Shown piece after piece: positions 41,081 to 49,494 of a DNA stretch of 64,000 nucleotides. Source of the DNA: DATEOR01 sp035698665 (GTDB taxonomy: Bacteria; Actinomycetota; Thermoleophilia; Gaiellales; Gaiellaceae); contig DASSBN010000068.1 of assembly GCA_035698665.1 (NCBI GenBank), forward strand, positions 1 to 64,000. The letters run 5' to 3'. The notes below the pieces were generated by a model. The model saw nothing but the letters and a program-made list of their open reading frames with translations, ran no database searches and was not told where the DNA came from. Numbering within the stretch: position 1 is the stretch's first letter; the number at the start of each line of letters is the position of its first letter. The position numbers and the translations under genes are program-made.

Positions 41081-42607
41081 CTAAGAGTCGGCCGAGATGA
41101 CCTGCGGGGTGCCGACGCGCTCCGACGCATCGGACTCCGGGCGCACGTCGGTGAGGAGCTCCTCGAGCTCCGGGCGCATGAGCGTCTCCTTCTCGAGGAG
41201 CGCGGCCGCGACGACGTCGAGGGAGCGGCGATGCTTGGTGAGCAGGCGGACAGCCTCCTCGAACGCGTGGTCGCAGAGGCGGGCCTGTTCCTCGTCGCGA
41301 ACTCGCTTCGTGTGCTCGGAGAGCGCGTAGTTGTCGGCGCGCATCGTCCGTGAGGAGACCTCGTCGCCCATGCCGAATTCGAAGATCATCTCTCGGGCGA
41401 GATCCGTCACGCGCTCCAGGTCGTTGGCCGCTCCGTTGGTCACCGCACCGAAGACGATCTGCTCGGCCGCGCGGCCGGAGAGGAGCACCTTCATCAGGTC
41501 GAGGAGCTCTTCCTTCGTGTGCAGGTAGCGATCCTCCTGCGGGGTGTTCAGCGTGTAGCCGAGCGCGCGCCCGCGCGAGACGATGGTCACCTTCTGGACG
41601 GGCTGGGGGCTGCCGACGAGGTGCGACATGAGCGCGTGACCCGCCTCGTGGTAGGCGAGGATGCGCTTCTCCTTCTCGGTGACGACACGGCGCTGCTGCA
41701 GCCCTGCGACGACGCGCTCCATCGCGTTCTCGAAGTCGACCTGGCGGAGGTGTCCCATCTCCGCCCGGCCGGCGAAGATCGCGGCCTCGTTGCAGATGTT
41801 CGCGAGGTCGGCGCCGGTGAGGCCGGCGGTCTGGCGGGCGATCGTCTCGAGGTCGATGTCCGGGGCGAGCGGCTTCCCCCGGGTGTGCACCTTGAGAATG
41901 GCCTCGCGCCCGGCCAGGTCGGGCGGTCCGACGAGAACCTGGCGATCGAAGCGGCCGGGGCGCAGGAGGGCGGGGTCGAGGTCTTCGAGACGGTTGGAGG
42001 CGCCGATGATGACGACGCCGTCGGGCCCGCGGAAACCGTCGAGCTCGACGAGGAGCTGGTTCAGGGTCTGATCCTGCTCGCGGTTGAAGCTCGTGCCGGA
42101 GCGGCGCATGCCGACCGCGTCGAGCTCGTCGATGAAGACGATCGCGGGCGCGTTCTTGCGCGCCTTGTCGAAGAGCTTGCGGATGCGGGCGGCGCCCAGG
42201 CCGGCGAACATCTCGACGAAGGCGGAGGCGCTCTGCGAATAGAAGGTGGCACCCGAGGCGTGGGCGACCGCCTTGGCGAGCAGCGTCTTCCCGGTGCCCG
42301 GCGGCCCGTAGATGAGGATTCCCTTGGGAACGCGCGCGCCGAGGACGGAGAAGCGCTTCGGGTTCTGGAGAAAGTCGACGACCTCCTGGAGCTCGGCCGC
42401 GGCCTCGTCGACGCCCGCGATGTCGTTCCAGCCGACTGCCGACTTCGAGTCAGGCTCGACCTCGGTCGGCTTGACCCGCGGCATGAACGACATCATCCGC
42501 CAGAAGAAGTAGACGAGCAGCCCGAGGAAGATCAAGGGCAGCCATGTGAAGAGCTGGTCCTTGAGGTAACTCAGGAAGTCGACGATCAGCTCCACCCCGA
42601 CCCTCAT
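41081..42607 (-). CDS. ftsH: FtsH-type AAA zinc metalloprotease with a single transmembrane helix
   Basis: An ATP-dependent protease of 508 residues. It has only one N-terminal hydrophobic helix (LFTWLPLIFLGLLVYFFW, about 20-38) and no extracytoplasmic domain, whereas classical FtsH has two helices and is about 610-650 long. The rest is complete: Walker A YGPPGTGKTLLAKA, Walker B APAIVFIDELDAVG, arginine-finger region RPGRFDRQV, zinc motif AYHEAGHALM near residue 330, and the third ligand region NDLERVTDLAREM. ATG 42607. It lies downstream of the NAPRTase gene with a 20-nt gap. A second, conventional FtsH elsewhere is likely. Confidence 0.88.
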   Translation of the reverse strand: MRVGVELIVDFLSYLKDQLFTWLPLIFLGLLVYFFWRMMSFMPRVKPTEVEPDSKSAVGWNDIAGVDEAAAELQEVVDFLQNPKRFSVLGARVPKGILIYGPPGTGKTLLAKAVAHASGATFYSQSASAFVEMFAGLGAARIRKLFDKARKNAPAIVFIDELDAVGMRRSGTSFNREQDQTLNQLLVELDGFRGPDGVVIIGASNRLEDLDPALLRPGRFDRQVLVGPPDLAGREAILKVHTRGKPLAPDIDLETIARQTAGLTGADLANICNEAAIFAGRAEMGHLRQVDFENAMERVVAGLQQRRVVTEKEKRILAYHEAGHALMSHLVGSPQPVQKVTIVSRGRALGYTLNTPQEDRYLHTKEELLDLMKVLLSGRAAEQIVFGAVTNGAANDLERVTDLAREMIFEFGMGDEVSSRTMRADNYALSEHTKRVRDEEQARLCDHAFEEAVRLLTKHRRSLDVVAAALLEKETLMRPELEELLTDVRPESDASERVGTPQVISADS

Positions 42608-42627
42608 CGGCCGTGGGCTCGAAAACC

Positions 42628-43719
42628 TTAAGAGACGAGCTCGAGGCGCTCGTTCGGCTTGTAGCGACGTCCGACCTTGGCGGACGGGAGGCCGTCGGTG
42701 AGGACGATGTCGCCGGTGAAGTCGTTCTGCCCGCGGATGAGGGCGGAGCCGACCCCGTACGAGTCCACCGGTACGCCGCGCGCCTCGAACGCGCTGATCT
42801 TCTCGGCGTCGAAACCGCCGGAGGCGACGATCTTGATGCGCTCGAAGCCCGCCTCGTCGAGCGCCGCCCGCACCTTGCGCACGAGATGCTCGTTGACGCC
42901 GGTCGGCTTGAACTCGCCGAGCTCGTCCCAGAGCGAGCGGTCGACAAGCGTCTCGGACGTGTCGAGCCGCACGCCCCATAGACGGTCGCCGAGCGCGCGC
43001 GCGACCTCGAGGGCGGTCTCGACGGAGTTGTTCTCGAAGTCGACGAGCACCGTGACGTTGATGTCGGGAGCCTCGCGCGCAGCCCACTCGGCGAACTTCG
43101 TCGCCGCGAGGACGGTGTTGCCGCCGTAGGCCGAGATGAGCGCGTGCGGGACGGTGCCCACGCCCTTCCCGCCCCACCAGGAGGCCTGCGCGTCGGTCGT
43201 CATGCCGATCGGGAACCCGATCGTCGCTCCCGCGACGTAGGCGGCATACCCGTCGCCGGTCTGAATGCTGTGGTGGTCGTGCCGGGCAGGCATGAAGATG
43301 ATCGGCTTCCGGTTCGCCGACTCGATGACGCTGCGCGTGTTCGTGGCGACGAGCGTCCGCCGCGCCAGGACACCGAGGTAGACGGTCTCGAGGTGTGCGA
43401 AGAGGGTGTAATCGCCTTCGATGGTCAGGACCGTCTCGCGGGGCGCGACCTCGTCACCGTCGTAGAGCGCGTGGACGGTCAGCGACTCCCAGTCGTGGGA
43501 GCAGAGCCTGAGGATCGCGATCGCCTCGTCCATCCCGCCGAGAACCGCTTGGTTCTTCTGGAAGACCTGCATGACGACACGCGGATGTCTCCCGTCGGCG
43601 AGGAGCGTGTCACGGGCGTGGTTGAAGTACGCGTCCGTGTACCAGCCCTCCCGCATCTTCTCGACCGGAAGGTCGAAGATCTCAGGCGGGAGGCGCTTCT
43701 TCCGCTCGGTGATCGCCAT
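42628..43719 (-). CDS. Nicotinate phosphoribosyltransferase family protein
   Basis: A NAD-salvage type enzyme of 363 residues. WYTDAYFNHARDTLLADG is the N-terminal signature. FMPARHDHHSIQTGDGYAAYVAG, SAYGGNTVLAATKFAEW and the phosphoribosyl-phosphate loop region KIVASGGFDAEKISAFEARGVPVDSYGVG follow. Shorter than E. coli PncB (400), it matches the compact archaeal/actinobacterial subgroup. ATG 43719 sits 38 nt inside the DUF1385 gene, an unusually large overlap. The product name fits the fold; activity on nicotinate versus nicotinamide is not decided. Confidence 0.85.
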   Translation of the reverse strand: MAITERKKRLPPEIFDLPVEKMREGWYTDAYFNHARDTLLADGRHPRVVMQVFQKNQAVLGGMDEAIAILRLCSHDWESLTVHALYDGDEVAPRETVLTIEGDYTLFAHLETVYLGVLARRTLVATNTRSVIESANRKPIIFMPARHDHHSIQTGDGYAAYVAGATIGFPIGMTTDAQASWWGGKGVGTVPHALISAYGGNTVLAATKFAEWAAREAPDINVTVLVDFENNSVETALEVARALGDRLWGVRLDTSETLVDRSLWDELGEFKPTGVNEHLVRKVRAALDEAGFERIKIVASGGFDAEKISAFEARGVPVDSYGVGSALIRGQNDFTGDIVLTDGLPSAKVGRRYKPNERLELVS

Positions 43720-44491
43720 GGTCGGTCTCCAAGCGTAAGCATTCCTCCAGGGCGAGGTTGGCCACCTCGAGCTGCTCGGGCGTCGGCTCGGCCGTGACGA
43801 ACCGGTGCTGGAGCTCGTGGCCCGGCATGGCGAGCGCGCGGGCGAGTGGGTTCTGCTGGTTTTGCACCATCCAGGAGAAGAGCTCGACGGAGGCTGCGAG
43901 CGCTCCCACGCCGGCGGCAGCTCGCGCTGCAGGACGAACCGAGGCCGGCGCGCGGGTGGCAAGCGCGTTCCCGATCGCCGAGGTGAGGAGGAGCGGGCCG
44001 AGAAGGTGAGAGCCGCAGCGCTCGTGCTCCTTCGCACGCTCCTCGCCGTGCTCGTACGTGCCGATCGAGATGTGTTCCGCGCCGTGGTAGGAGGCGAGAT
44101 TCGAGCCGCGCATGGCGACGGCGGCGGGACCGACTGCAAGGGCCGCTGCAAAGACCTCCTGCGCCGCCGATGAGAGCCTGCTCCCGCGGACGAGACGAAC
44201 AGCAGCCGCGCTTCCGACCATGGCGGCCGCGACGGCAGGGCGCTGGAAGGGAAGCTGGGCTTTGGGCAGCCGCCGGCGGATCTCCGGCAGGAGCGCGAAG
44301 ATCTCCGCCATCCGCGCCGGGCCACGAATGAAGCGGTTCTCGATCTCGGAGGCGCGGAGAGGCTTGAGCCCCGAGGCGACCTCGAGGCCGCCGTCCTCCA
44401 GGCGGATCGCGCACGCCCAGTAGCGCGGCCCGTGGACGAGCACTCCATTAGCGAGAGCCATGCCCCCGAGGCGAACCTTGTCCCTGCTCAC
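43682..44491 (-). CDS. DUF1385 family membrane protein
   Basis: A 269-residue protein. VRLGGMALANGVLVHGPRYWA at the start and the conserved NLASYHGAEHISIGTYEHG near residue 135 identify DUF1385 (YqhQ-like), which has no established biochemical role. About four hydrophobic segments lie between residues 85 and 225. LAMPGHELQHRFVTAEPTPEQLEVANLALEECL closes it as in other members. GTG 44491 overlaps the peptidase stop by four bases. Confidence 0.85.
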   Translation of the reverse strand: MSRDKVRLGGMALANGVLVHGPRYWACAIRLEDGGLEVASGLKPLRASEIENRFIRGPARMAEIFALLPEIRRRLPKAQLPFQRPAVAAAMVGSAAAVRLVRGSRLSSAAQEVFAAALAVGPAAVAMRGSNLASYHGAEHISIGTYEHGEERAKEHERCGSHLLGPLLLTSAIGNALATRAPASVRPAARAAAGVGALAASVELFSWMVQNQQNPLARALAMPGHELQHRFVTAEPTPEQLEVANLALEECLRLETDHGDHRAEEAPPA

Positions 44492-45756
44492 TCTCCGAGT
44501 GTACGTGCCACGTGCATGAGGAAGCGGGTCCCGAGCTCGAGATCGTCCACCGGGATGCGCTCGTCGGCCGAGTGGATCAACCCGGCCGCGACCTCGGAGT
44601 CCATCGCCCGCATCGGGAAGAATCCGTAGCAGACGGTACCGAACGCCTGGCGCATGAAGTGGCTGTCGGTGAAGCCGGCGTTGACGATCGGCGCGAGCGC
44701 CGCGCCGGGCTCCATCTCGTCGACGAAGCTCTCGATCGTCCGCCAGAGCGGCGTGTCGAGCGGCGACGCGGTGCCGCCGACTCCCTCGACCCAGTCGAAG
44801 CTGTAGTTGTCCTCGCCCAGCACGGCCCGGATCTCGGCTTCGGCCTCGGCCTGTGTCTCGCCCGGCAGGAGCCGGCAGTCGCAGACGACCGTGCAGAGCG
44901 CGGGGATGACGTTCGTCTGCTTCGACGCCTCGATGATGGTCGGCGAGATGGCGTGGGAGAGCATCGGCTCGACGACTGCGCGGAGAGGTGGGTCGAGCTT
45001 GGAGGGATCGTTCGTGCCGACGAGCTTCAGGAACGCCGCCGCCTCGGGAAGCTCCCGCCGTTTCGGCTGGTACTCGGCGAGCCGCTGGATCAGGCGCGCC
45101 GCCCGGACGAGCGCGTTGTCCGCAATCCCGGGCATCGACGCGTGACCGCTGCGCCCGTGGACGCGCAGGATGAACGGCGAGCTCATCTTCTCGGCCGTGC
45201 CGCAGAGGTAGGCGGGGCGGCCGTTGATCACGAGCCGGTCGCCGCCGCCCTCGTTGACGCAATAGTCCGCCCTGATCGCGTCTGGATGGTTGGCGCAGAG
45301 CCAGGAGAGACCGTAGTCCTCGCCGACCTCCTCGTCGGCCGAGGCGACGAAGATCACGTCGCCCGCGGGCACGAAGCCCTCACGGGCGAGCGTGGCGACC
45401 GCGACGGCCGCCGCCGCGACGTGGCTCTTCATGTCGAGGGCGCCCCGGCCCCAGATCTCGCCGTCGCGAAGCTCGCCGGACCACGGGTCGAGCGACCACT
45501 CCTCGGGGTCGGCGCGAACCGTGTCCGTGTGCGAGATGAGCGCGAGCGTCGGGCCCCCGCGTCCGGGGATGCGCGCGACGAGGTTCGCGCGCTCCGGGAT
45601 CTTGGCGTAGAGCTCGCACTCGACCCCGGCGTCCTCGAGATAGGACCGCAGCAGTTCGGCCGCAAGCGTCTCGTTGCCCGGCGGATTGACCGTGTTGGCG
45701 CGCAGAAGCCCCTGGAGGAGCTCCGTCGCCTCGTCACGCAGGGAGACGGTCGCCAT
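44488..45756 (-). CDS. M20 family metallopeptidase (ArgE/DapE/ACY1-like)
   Basis: A 422-residue zinc amidohydrolase. Metal ligands appear in ALISHTDTVRADP (H), WGRGALDMKSHV (bridging D), ASADEEVGEDYG (catalytic and metal E), and near the C-terminus HSADERIPVDD. HGRSGHASMPGIADNALVRAA marks the dimerisation domain. Deacylation of an N-acyl amino acid or dipeptide cleavage are the options. ATG 45756 has TATGCT exactly six bases upstream and is separated from divergent rarA by only 21 nt. Confidence 0.85.
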   Translation of the reverse strand: MATVSLRDEATELLQGLLRANTVNPPGNETLAAELLRSYLEDAGVECELYAKIPERANLVARIPGRGGPTLALISHTDTVRADPEEWSLDPWSGELRDGEIWGRGALDMKSHVAAAAVAVATLAREGFVPAGDVIFVASADEEVGEDYGLSWLCANHPDAIRADYCVNEGGGDRLVINGRPAYLCGTAEKMSSPFILRVHGRSGHASMPGIADNALVRAARLIQRLAEYQPKRRELPEAAAFLKLVGTNDPSKLDPPLRAVVEPMLSHAISPTIIEASKQTNVIPALCTVVCDCRLLPGETQAEAEAEIRAVLGEDNYSFDWVEGVGGTASPLDTPLWRTIESFVDEMEPGAALAPIVNAGFTDSHFMRQAFGTVCYGFFPMRAMDSEVAAGLIHSADERIPVDDLELGTRFLMHVARTLGE

Positions 45757-45762
45757 CGCGTG

Positions 45763-45770
45763 AGCATACT
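45763..45770. promoter_or_regulatory. Overlapping divergent -10 boxes between the M20 peptidase and rarA
   Basis: The octamer AGCATACT reads CATACT on the plus strand (seven bases before the rarA GTG 45778). On the minus strand, TATGCT lies six bases before the peptidase ATG 45756. Both genes would be leaderless and share melted DNA. Confidence 0.5.
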
Positions 45771-45777
45771 TCCCGGC

Positions 45778-47022
45778 GTGAGCGATCTCTTTTCCGATGC
45801 GGCCCACGGGCGCCTCGAGGACGTGGCCCCTCTGGCCACTCGTCTGCGCCCGCGCCGGCTCGACGACTTCGTCGGCCAGGAGCACGTCGTCGCCCCCGGC
45901 TCCGCCCTCGCCCTCGCGATCAGCGGCGACCGCATGGGGTCGGCGATCTTCTACGGGCCGCCGGGAAGCGGCAAGACCACGCTCGCGCGCATCGTGGCCG
46001 AGACGACGGGTGCGGAGTTCGAGGAGCTCTCGGCCGTCTCGGCATCCGTGTCCGACGTGCGCGCGGTGCTCCAGCGCGCGACCGAGCGGCTGGGCGCCGG
46101 CGGCACGCGCACGATCCTCTTCCTCGACGAGATCCACCGGTTCAACAAGGCGCAGCAGGACGCGCTCTTGCCCGCCGTCGAGTCCGGCCTCATCACCCTG
46201 ATCGGAGCGACGACCGAGAACCCCTACTTCGAGGTCAACTCGGCGCTCCTCTCCCGCTCGCAGATCTACGAACTGGAACCTCTGTCGGACGACGAGCTGG
46301 CCGTGATCGTGCGCCGCGGAGCCGAGCACCTTGGGCTGGACTTGCCCGCTGAGCTCGTCGAACTCGTCGCCCGCCGCGCCGGCGGCGACGCCCGGGCGGC
46401 GCTGAACACGCTCGAGCTCGCCTCCCAAACCGCTGCCGCCGAGGGAGTCTCCCTCGAGGAGCGGCACGTCGAGGATGCCGCCCGCCGGCGCCCGGTCGTC
46501 TACGACAAAGGTGGAGACGCGCACTACGACTTCACGTCCGCGTTCATCAAGGCGATCCGCGGCTCGGATGCCGACGCGGCGCTCTACTACCTCGCCTCGA
46601 TGCTCGAAGGTGGCGAGGATCCGCGCTTCATCGCGCGGCGCCTGATCGTCCATGCCTCCGAGGACATCGGCATGGCTGATTCCCGGGCCCTCCTCGTCGC
46701 CGTCGCAGCAGCACATGCGGTCGAGCACGTCGGACTCCCCGAGGCGCGGCTCAACCTCGCGCACGCGGCGATCTACCTCGCGCGCGCCCCGAAGTCGAAT
46801 GCGGTGATCAAAGCGCTCGGAGCCGCCTCACAGGACGTCCGCGAGCACGGAGCGCTGCAGCCGCCCAAAGCTCTCCGGGACGCCCACTATCCCGGGGCGA
46901 AGAAGCTCGGACACGGGCAGGGCTACGTCTATCCGCCGAACGACCCGTCCGGCTACGAGGTCGACTACCTGCCGGAGGAGCTCAAGGGCCGCACCTACTA
47001 CGAGCCCGGGGAAGAGGCGTGA
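45778..47022 (+). CDS. rarA: Replication-associated recombination protein A (MgsA/RarA AAA ATPase)
   Basis: A 414-residue clamp-loader-like ATPase that acts at stalled forks. LATRLRPRRLDDFVGQEHVV opens it. Walker A is FYGPPGSGKTTLARI near residue 62, Walker B LFLDEIHRFNKAQQDALLP, and sensor 1 LIGATTENPYFEVNSALLSRSQ. The C-terminal tetramerisation part has DFTSAFIKAIRGSDADAALYYLA and YPPNDPSGYEVDYLPEEL. I chose GTG 45778, where the protein begins properly (VSDLFSDAAHG). It overlaps the next gene by four bases. Confidence 0.93.
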   Translation: MSDLFSDAAHGRLEDVAPLATRLRPRRLDDFVGQEHVVAPGSALALAISGDRMGSAIFYGPPGSGKTTLARIVAETTGAEFEELSAVSASVSDVRAVLQRATERLGAGGTRTILFLDEIHRFNKAQQDALLPAVESGLITLIGATTENPYFEVNSALLSRSQIYELEPLSDDELAVIVRRGAEHLGLDLPAELVELVARRAGGDARAALNTLELASQTAAAEGVSLEERHVEDAARRRPVVYDKGGDAHYDFTSAFIKAIRGSDADAALYYLASMLEGGEDPRFIARRLIVHASEDIGMADSRALLVAVAAAHAVEHVGLPEARLNLAHAAIYLARAPKSNAVIKALGAASQDVREHGALQPPKALRDAHYPGAKKLGHGQGYVYPPNDPSGYEVDYLPEELKGRTYYEPGEEA

Positions 47023-47789
47023 GGCTCCACACCTACGAATGGGGCGATCCGGGATCGCCGCCGGTCGTCTGCCTGCACGGCGTCACGGGCCACGGTCTTC
47101 GCTTTCGGAAGCTCGCGGAGGAGCGGCTGGCGAGCCGGTTCCACGTCGTGGCGGCCGACCTGCGCGGGCACGGGCACTCGAGCTGGGACGAGCCGTGGGA
47201 CATCGCCACCCACGTGGCCGACCTACTCGAGACCTTCGACGAGTCCGCGTACTGGATCGGGCACAGCTTCGGAGGCCGGCTGATCATGCAGGTCGCCGCG
47301 GTGCGGCCGGAGCTCGTCCGGCGCGCCGTCCTCCTCGACCCCGCCATCCTCATTCCGCCGCCGCACTCGCACCAGCTGGCGGCAGAGGCGCTGCAGCAGG
47401 AGTCGTACGGCTCGGTCGACGAGGGTATCGAGACGCGGATCGCTCGCAGCGGCCTTGCGCACACGCCGCGCGAGATCCTGGAGGAGGAGTTCGCCAATCA
47501 CGCCTTCGTCGGCGACGACGGACGTCTACACCTCCGCTACTCGGCAAAAGCCGTGAGCGACGGGTACCTGGAGCTCGGGACACCGCCGCCGCCGTTCGAG
47601 ACACTGGGCGTGCCGACGCTCGTCGTCGTCGGGGCGCTCTCGGTCGTCGTCCTCGCCGGGCAGCTCGAGCTCTATCGCCGAGCGCTCGGAAACCTCATCA
47701 CGATCGAGGTCGTGCCGGGCGGCCACAGCGTTCTCTGGGACGCGTTCGACGAGACCGCGGCTGCCGTCGACGCGTTCCTCGAGCCCTAG
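47019..47789 (+). CDS. Alpha/beta-fold hydrolase
   Basis: A 256-residue hydrolase. VVCLHGVTGHGLRF forms the oxyanion region, the nucleophile elbow is IGHSFGGRLIM (Ser near residue 89), and the catalytic His is in PGGHSVLWDAFDE. A helical cap spans about 115-175. The substrate is unknown. GTG 47019 overlaps the rarA stop. The end shares the tetramer CTAG with the convergent arginase gene. Confidence 0.85.
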   Translation: MRLHTYEWGDPGSPPVVCLHGVTGHGLRFRKLAEERLASRFHVVAADLRGHGHSSWDEPWDIATHVADLLETFDESAYWIGHSFGGRLIMQVAAVRPELVRRAVLLDPAILIPPPHSHQLAAEALQQESYGSVDEGIETRIARSGLAHTPREILEEEFANHAFVGDDGRLHLRYSAKAVSDGYLELGTPPPPFETLGVPTLVVVGALSVVVLAGQLELYRRALGNLITIEVVPGGHSVLWDAFDETAAAVDAFLEP

Positions 47790-48685
47790 AGGATCCTCTC
47801 TCCCAGAGCGCTCGCGACGAGCTCGACGGCGAGCTCGGCCGTCGCATTCTCGCGGTCGAGGATCGGGTTCACCTCGACGACGTCCATCGAGCCGAGGAGG
47901 CCCGACTCCGCCACCAGCTCCATGGCGAGGTGCGCCTCGCGGTAGGACAGCCCGCCGCGCACAGGGGTCCCCACTCCGGGAGCCACGTCGGGATCGACGA
48001 CGTCCATGTCGAGGGAGACGTGGACGAAGGCTGCGCCGGCGACGCGCTCGAGCGCCTCGCGAACGACGGGCTCGACCCCGCGGCGGTCGAGGTCGGTCAT
48101 GGTGTACACGGACACGCCGAGATCGCCGACGAGCTCGCGCTCGCCCTCGTCGAGCGAGCGGACGCCGATAAGGGAGACATGCTCGGGCTTCAAGGCCGGA
48201 AGCGGCCACGCGTCGCTCTCGAACTCGCCGTCGGCGAGCCCGAGGGCCGCGGCAAGGGGCATCCCGTGAACGTTTCCGCTCGGCGAGGTGTCCGGCGTGT
48301 TCAGGTCACCGTGCGCGTCGAACCAGAGCGCCCCACCGGCTCCATGGCTCGCGGCGAGCCCTCCGAGCGTCCCGAGCGCGATCGAATGGTCGCCGCCGAG
48401 GACGACCGGCACGTGCTCGTCCCGAAGAGCCGCCGAGACTTTCTCCGCGACCCCGGCGCAGGTCTCCTTGATCTGCGGTAGGAAGCGCGCCCGCGGATCG
48501 CCGCTCTCGGTCGCCTCGGGAGTCGCAGCCCGCACGTTGCCGACGTCGTCGCACTCGAAACCGAGGCGGGCAAGGCGATCGGCGAGGCCCGCGTAGCGAA
48601 TGGCGGAGGGCCCCATGTCCACGCCGCGGCGCCCCGATCCGAGGTCGAGCGCAGCACCGATGACTGCCAGCTTTCGTGCCTTCAC
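47786..48685 (-). CDS. rocF: Arginase
   Basis: A ureohydrolase of 299 residues, the usual arginase length, converting arginine to ornithine and urea. GGDHSIALG (first Mn histidine), WFDAHGDLNTPDTSPSGNVHGMPLA (Mn aspartates and substrate loop) and VSLDMDVVDPDVAPGVGTPVRGGLSYRE (last Mn aspartates) are all intact. Agmatinase or formimidoylglutamase are less likely, because SPSGNVHGMPLA is an arginase-type loop. GTG 48685 has TAGCCT seven bases upstream and no ribosome-binding site, so it is probably leaderless. Divergent from tRNA-Phe. Confidence 0.9.
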   Translation of the reverse strand: MKARKLAVIGAALDLGSGRRGVDMGPSAIRYAGLADRLARLGFECDDVGNVRAATPEATESGDPRARFLPQIKETCAGVAEKVSAALRDEHVPVVLGGDHSIALGTLGGLAASHGAGGALWFDAHGDLNTPDTSPSGNVHGMPLAAALGLADGEFESDAWPLPALKPEHVSLIGVRSLDEGERELVGDLGVSVYTMTDLDRRGVEPVVREALERVAGAAFVHVSLDMDVVDPDVAPGVGTPVRGGLSYREAHLAMELVAESGLLGSMDVVEVNPILDRENATAELAVELVASALGERIL

Positions 48686-48692
48686 GCCGGCA

Positions 48693-48702
48693 AGGCTAGA
48701 CT
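48693..48702. promoter_or_regulatory. Overlapping divergent -10 boxes for arginase and tRNA-Phe
   Basis: AGGCTAGACT reads TAGACT on the plus strand (48697-48702), about 11 nt before the mature tRNA 5' end. On the minus strand it reads TAGCCT (48693-48698), seven nt before the arginase GTG. The shared TA step means the two promoters cannot be opened independently. Confidence 0.45.
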
Positions 48703-48713
48703 GTCTCGAGCCG

Positions 48714-48786
48714 GGCGAGGTAGCTCAGTTGGTAGAGCACACGGCTGAAAACCGTGGTGTCGCCGGTTCGATTCCGGCCCTCGCCA
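48714..48786 (+). tRNA. tRNA-Phe (GAA anticodon)
   Basis: Full cloverleaf. The acceptor stem pairs GGCGAGG with CCTCGCC, the D arm is GCTC...GAGC, the anticodon stem is CACGG/CCGTG with loop CTGAAAA (anticodon GAA at 48747-48749), and the T arm is GCCGG-TTCGATT-CCGGC. Discriminator A at 48786 is followed by CCT, so the 3' CCA is not encoded and must be added. It stands alone rather than in a tRNA cluster. Confidence 0.95.
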
Positions 48787-48802
48787 CCTCTTCCTGAGCG
48801 CG

Positions 48803-48844
48803 AAAAACGACGTCCGGGCCGGTGCTACCGCGCCGCGGACGTCG
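48803..48844 (-). terminator. Intrinsic terminator of the moaC-to-methyltransferase operon
   Basis: A perfect 9-bp inverted repeat (CGACGTCCG at 48808-48816, CGGACGTCG at 48836-48844) with a GC-rich 19-nt loop. Read on the minus strand it is followed by five U residues (AAAAA at 48803-48807), which is classic for termination of the leftward operon. On the plus strand it may also stop tRNA-Phe transcription but lacks a U tract. Confidence 0.65.
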
Positions 48845-48858
48845 CTTGGCCGGGGATC

Positions 48859-49494
48859 CTAACCGGGGTTCTCGCGAGCGGCAAGGACGGCGACGCCCTC
48901 GCCCGCCGCGAGCTCCTCGACGTCGCCGAAGCCGACCTCGCCGAGACGTGCGCGCAGTTTCTCCGGGGGGACCCAAATCGGCGTCTCGGAGCCGCGCGAA
49001 AAGGCGAAGATCACGCGGCCGCCCGGACGGACGATCCGTCCGAGCTCGTCGAAGAAGGGGATCATGTTCTGGAGGACGACGAGGTCGAACGCGCCGTCCG
49101 GAAACGGCAGCTGCGACCCGTCGGCGACCTGGAAGCGAACCCGGCCGGCGAGCTCCGCGGGGAGCACGCGCTTCGCCTCTTCCACCATCTCTGGCGCGAG
49201 GTCGACTCCGACGACGTCCGCGCCGGGGAACCGCTTGGCGACCACCCGCGCCGCCTTGCCTGTTCCGGTGCCGATGTCCAGCACCTTTCCCGGCGGCTCG
49301 GCGAGCCGATCGAGGGCCGCGCCGAGCGGGACGAGACCTTCGGGCCCGATCCGTCCCTCCCAGCTCGAAGCGAGCGAGCCGAACTGGCGGCGGGTTGGCC
49401 GGCGGAAGAGCCTCCAGAGCGCCGGCCGCGCGACGACGACCCGCGTGGTCAGACGGGCGAAACGCCGGCCGGCGGCCTCGAGCCTGGCTCTCAT
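48859..49494 (-). CDS. SAM-dependent methyltransferase (UbiE/COQ5-like)
   Basis: A 211-residue class I methyltransferase. A basic N-terminal 45 residues are followed by VLDIGTGTGKAARVVAKRFPGADVVGVDLAPEMVEEA (SAM motifs I-II near residue 70), VADGSQLPFPDGAFDLVV (motif III-IV) and RIVRPGGRVIFAFSRGSETPIWV. The substrate is undetermined; with a prenyltransferase in the same operon a quinone intermediate is a possible but unproven target. Last gene before the intrinsic terminator. ATG 49494 overlaps the upstream stop. Confidence 0.8.
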   Translation of the reverse strand: MRARLEAAGRRFARLTTRVVVARPALWRLFRRPTRRQFGSLASSWEGRIGPEGLVPLGAALDRLAEPPGKVLDIGTGTGKAARVVAKRFPGADVVGVDLAPEMVEEAKRVLPAELAGRVRFQVADGSQLPFPDGAFDLVVLQNMIPFFDELGRIVRPGGRVIFAFSRGSETPIWVPPEKLRARLGEVGFGDVEELAAGEGVAVLAARENPG

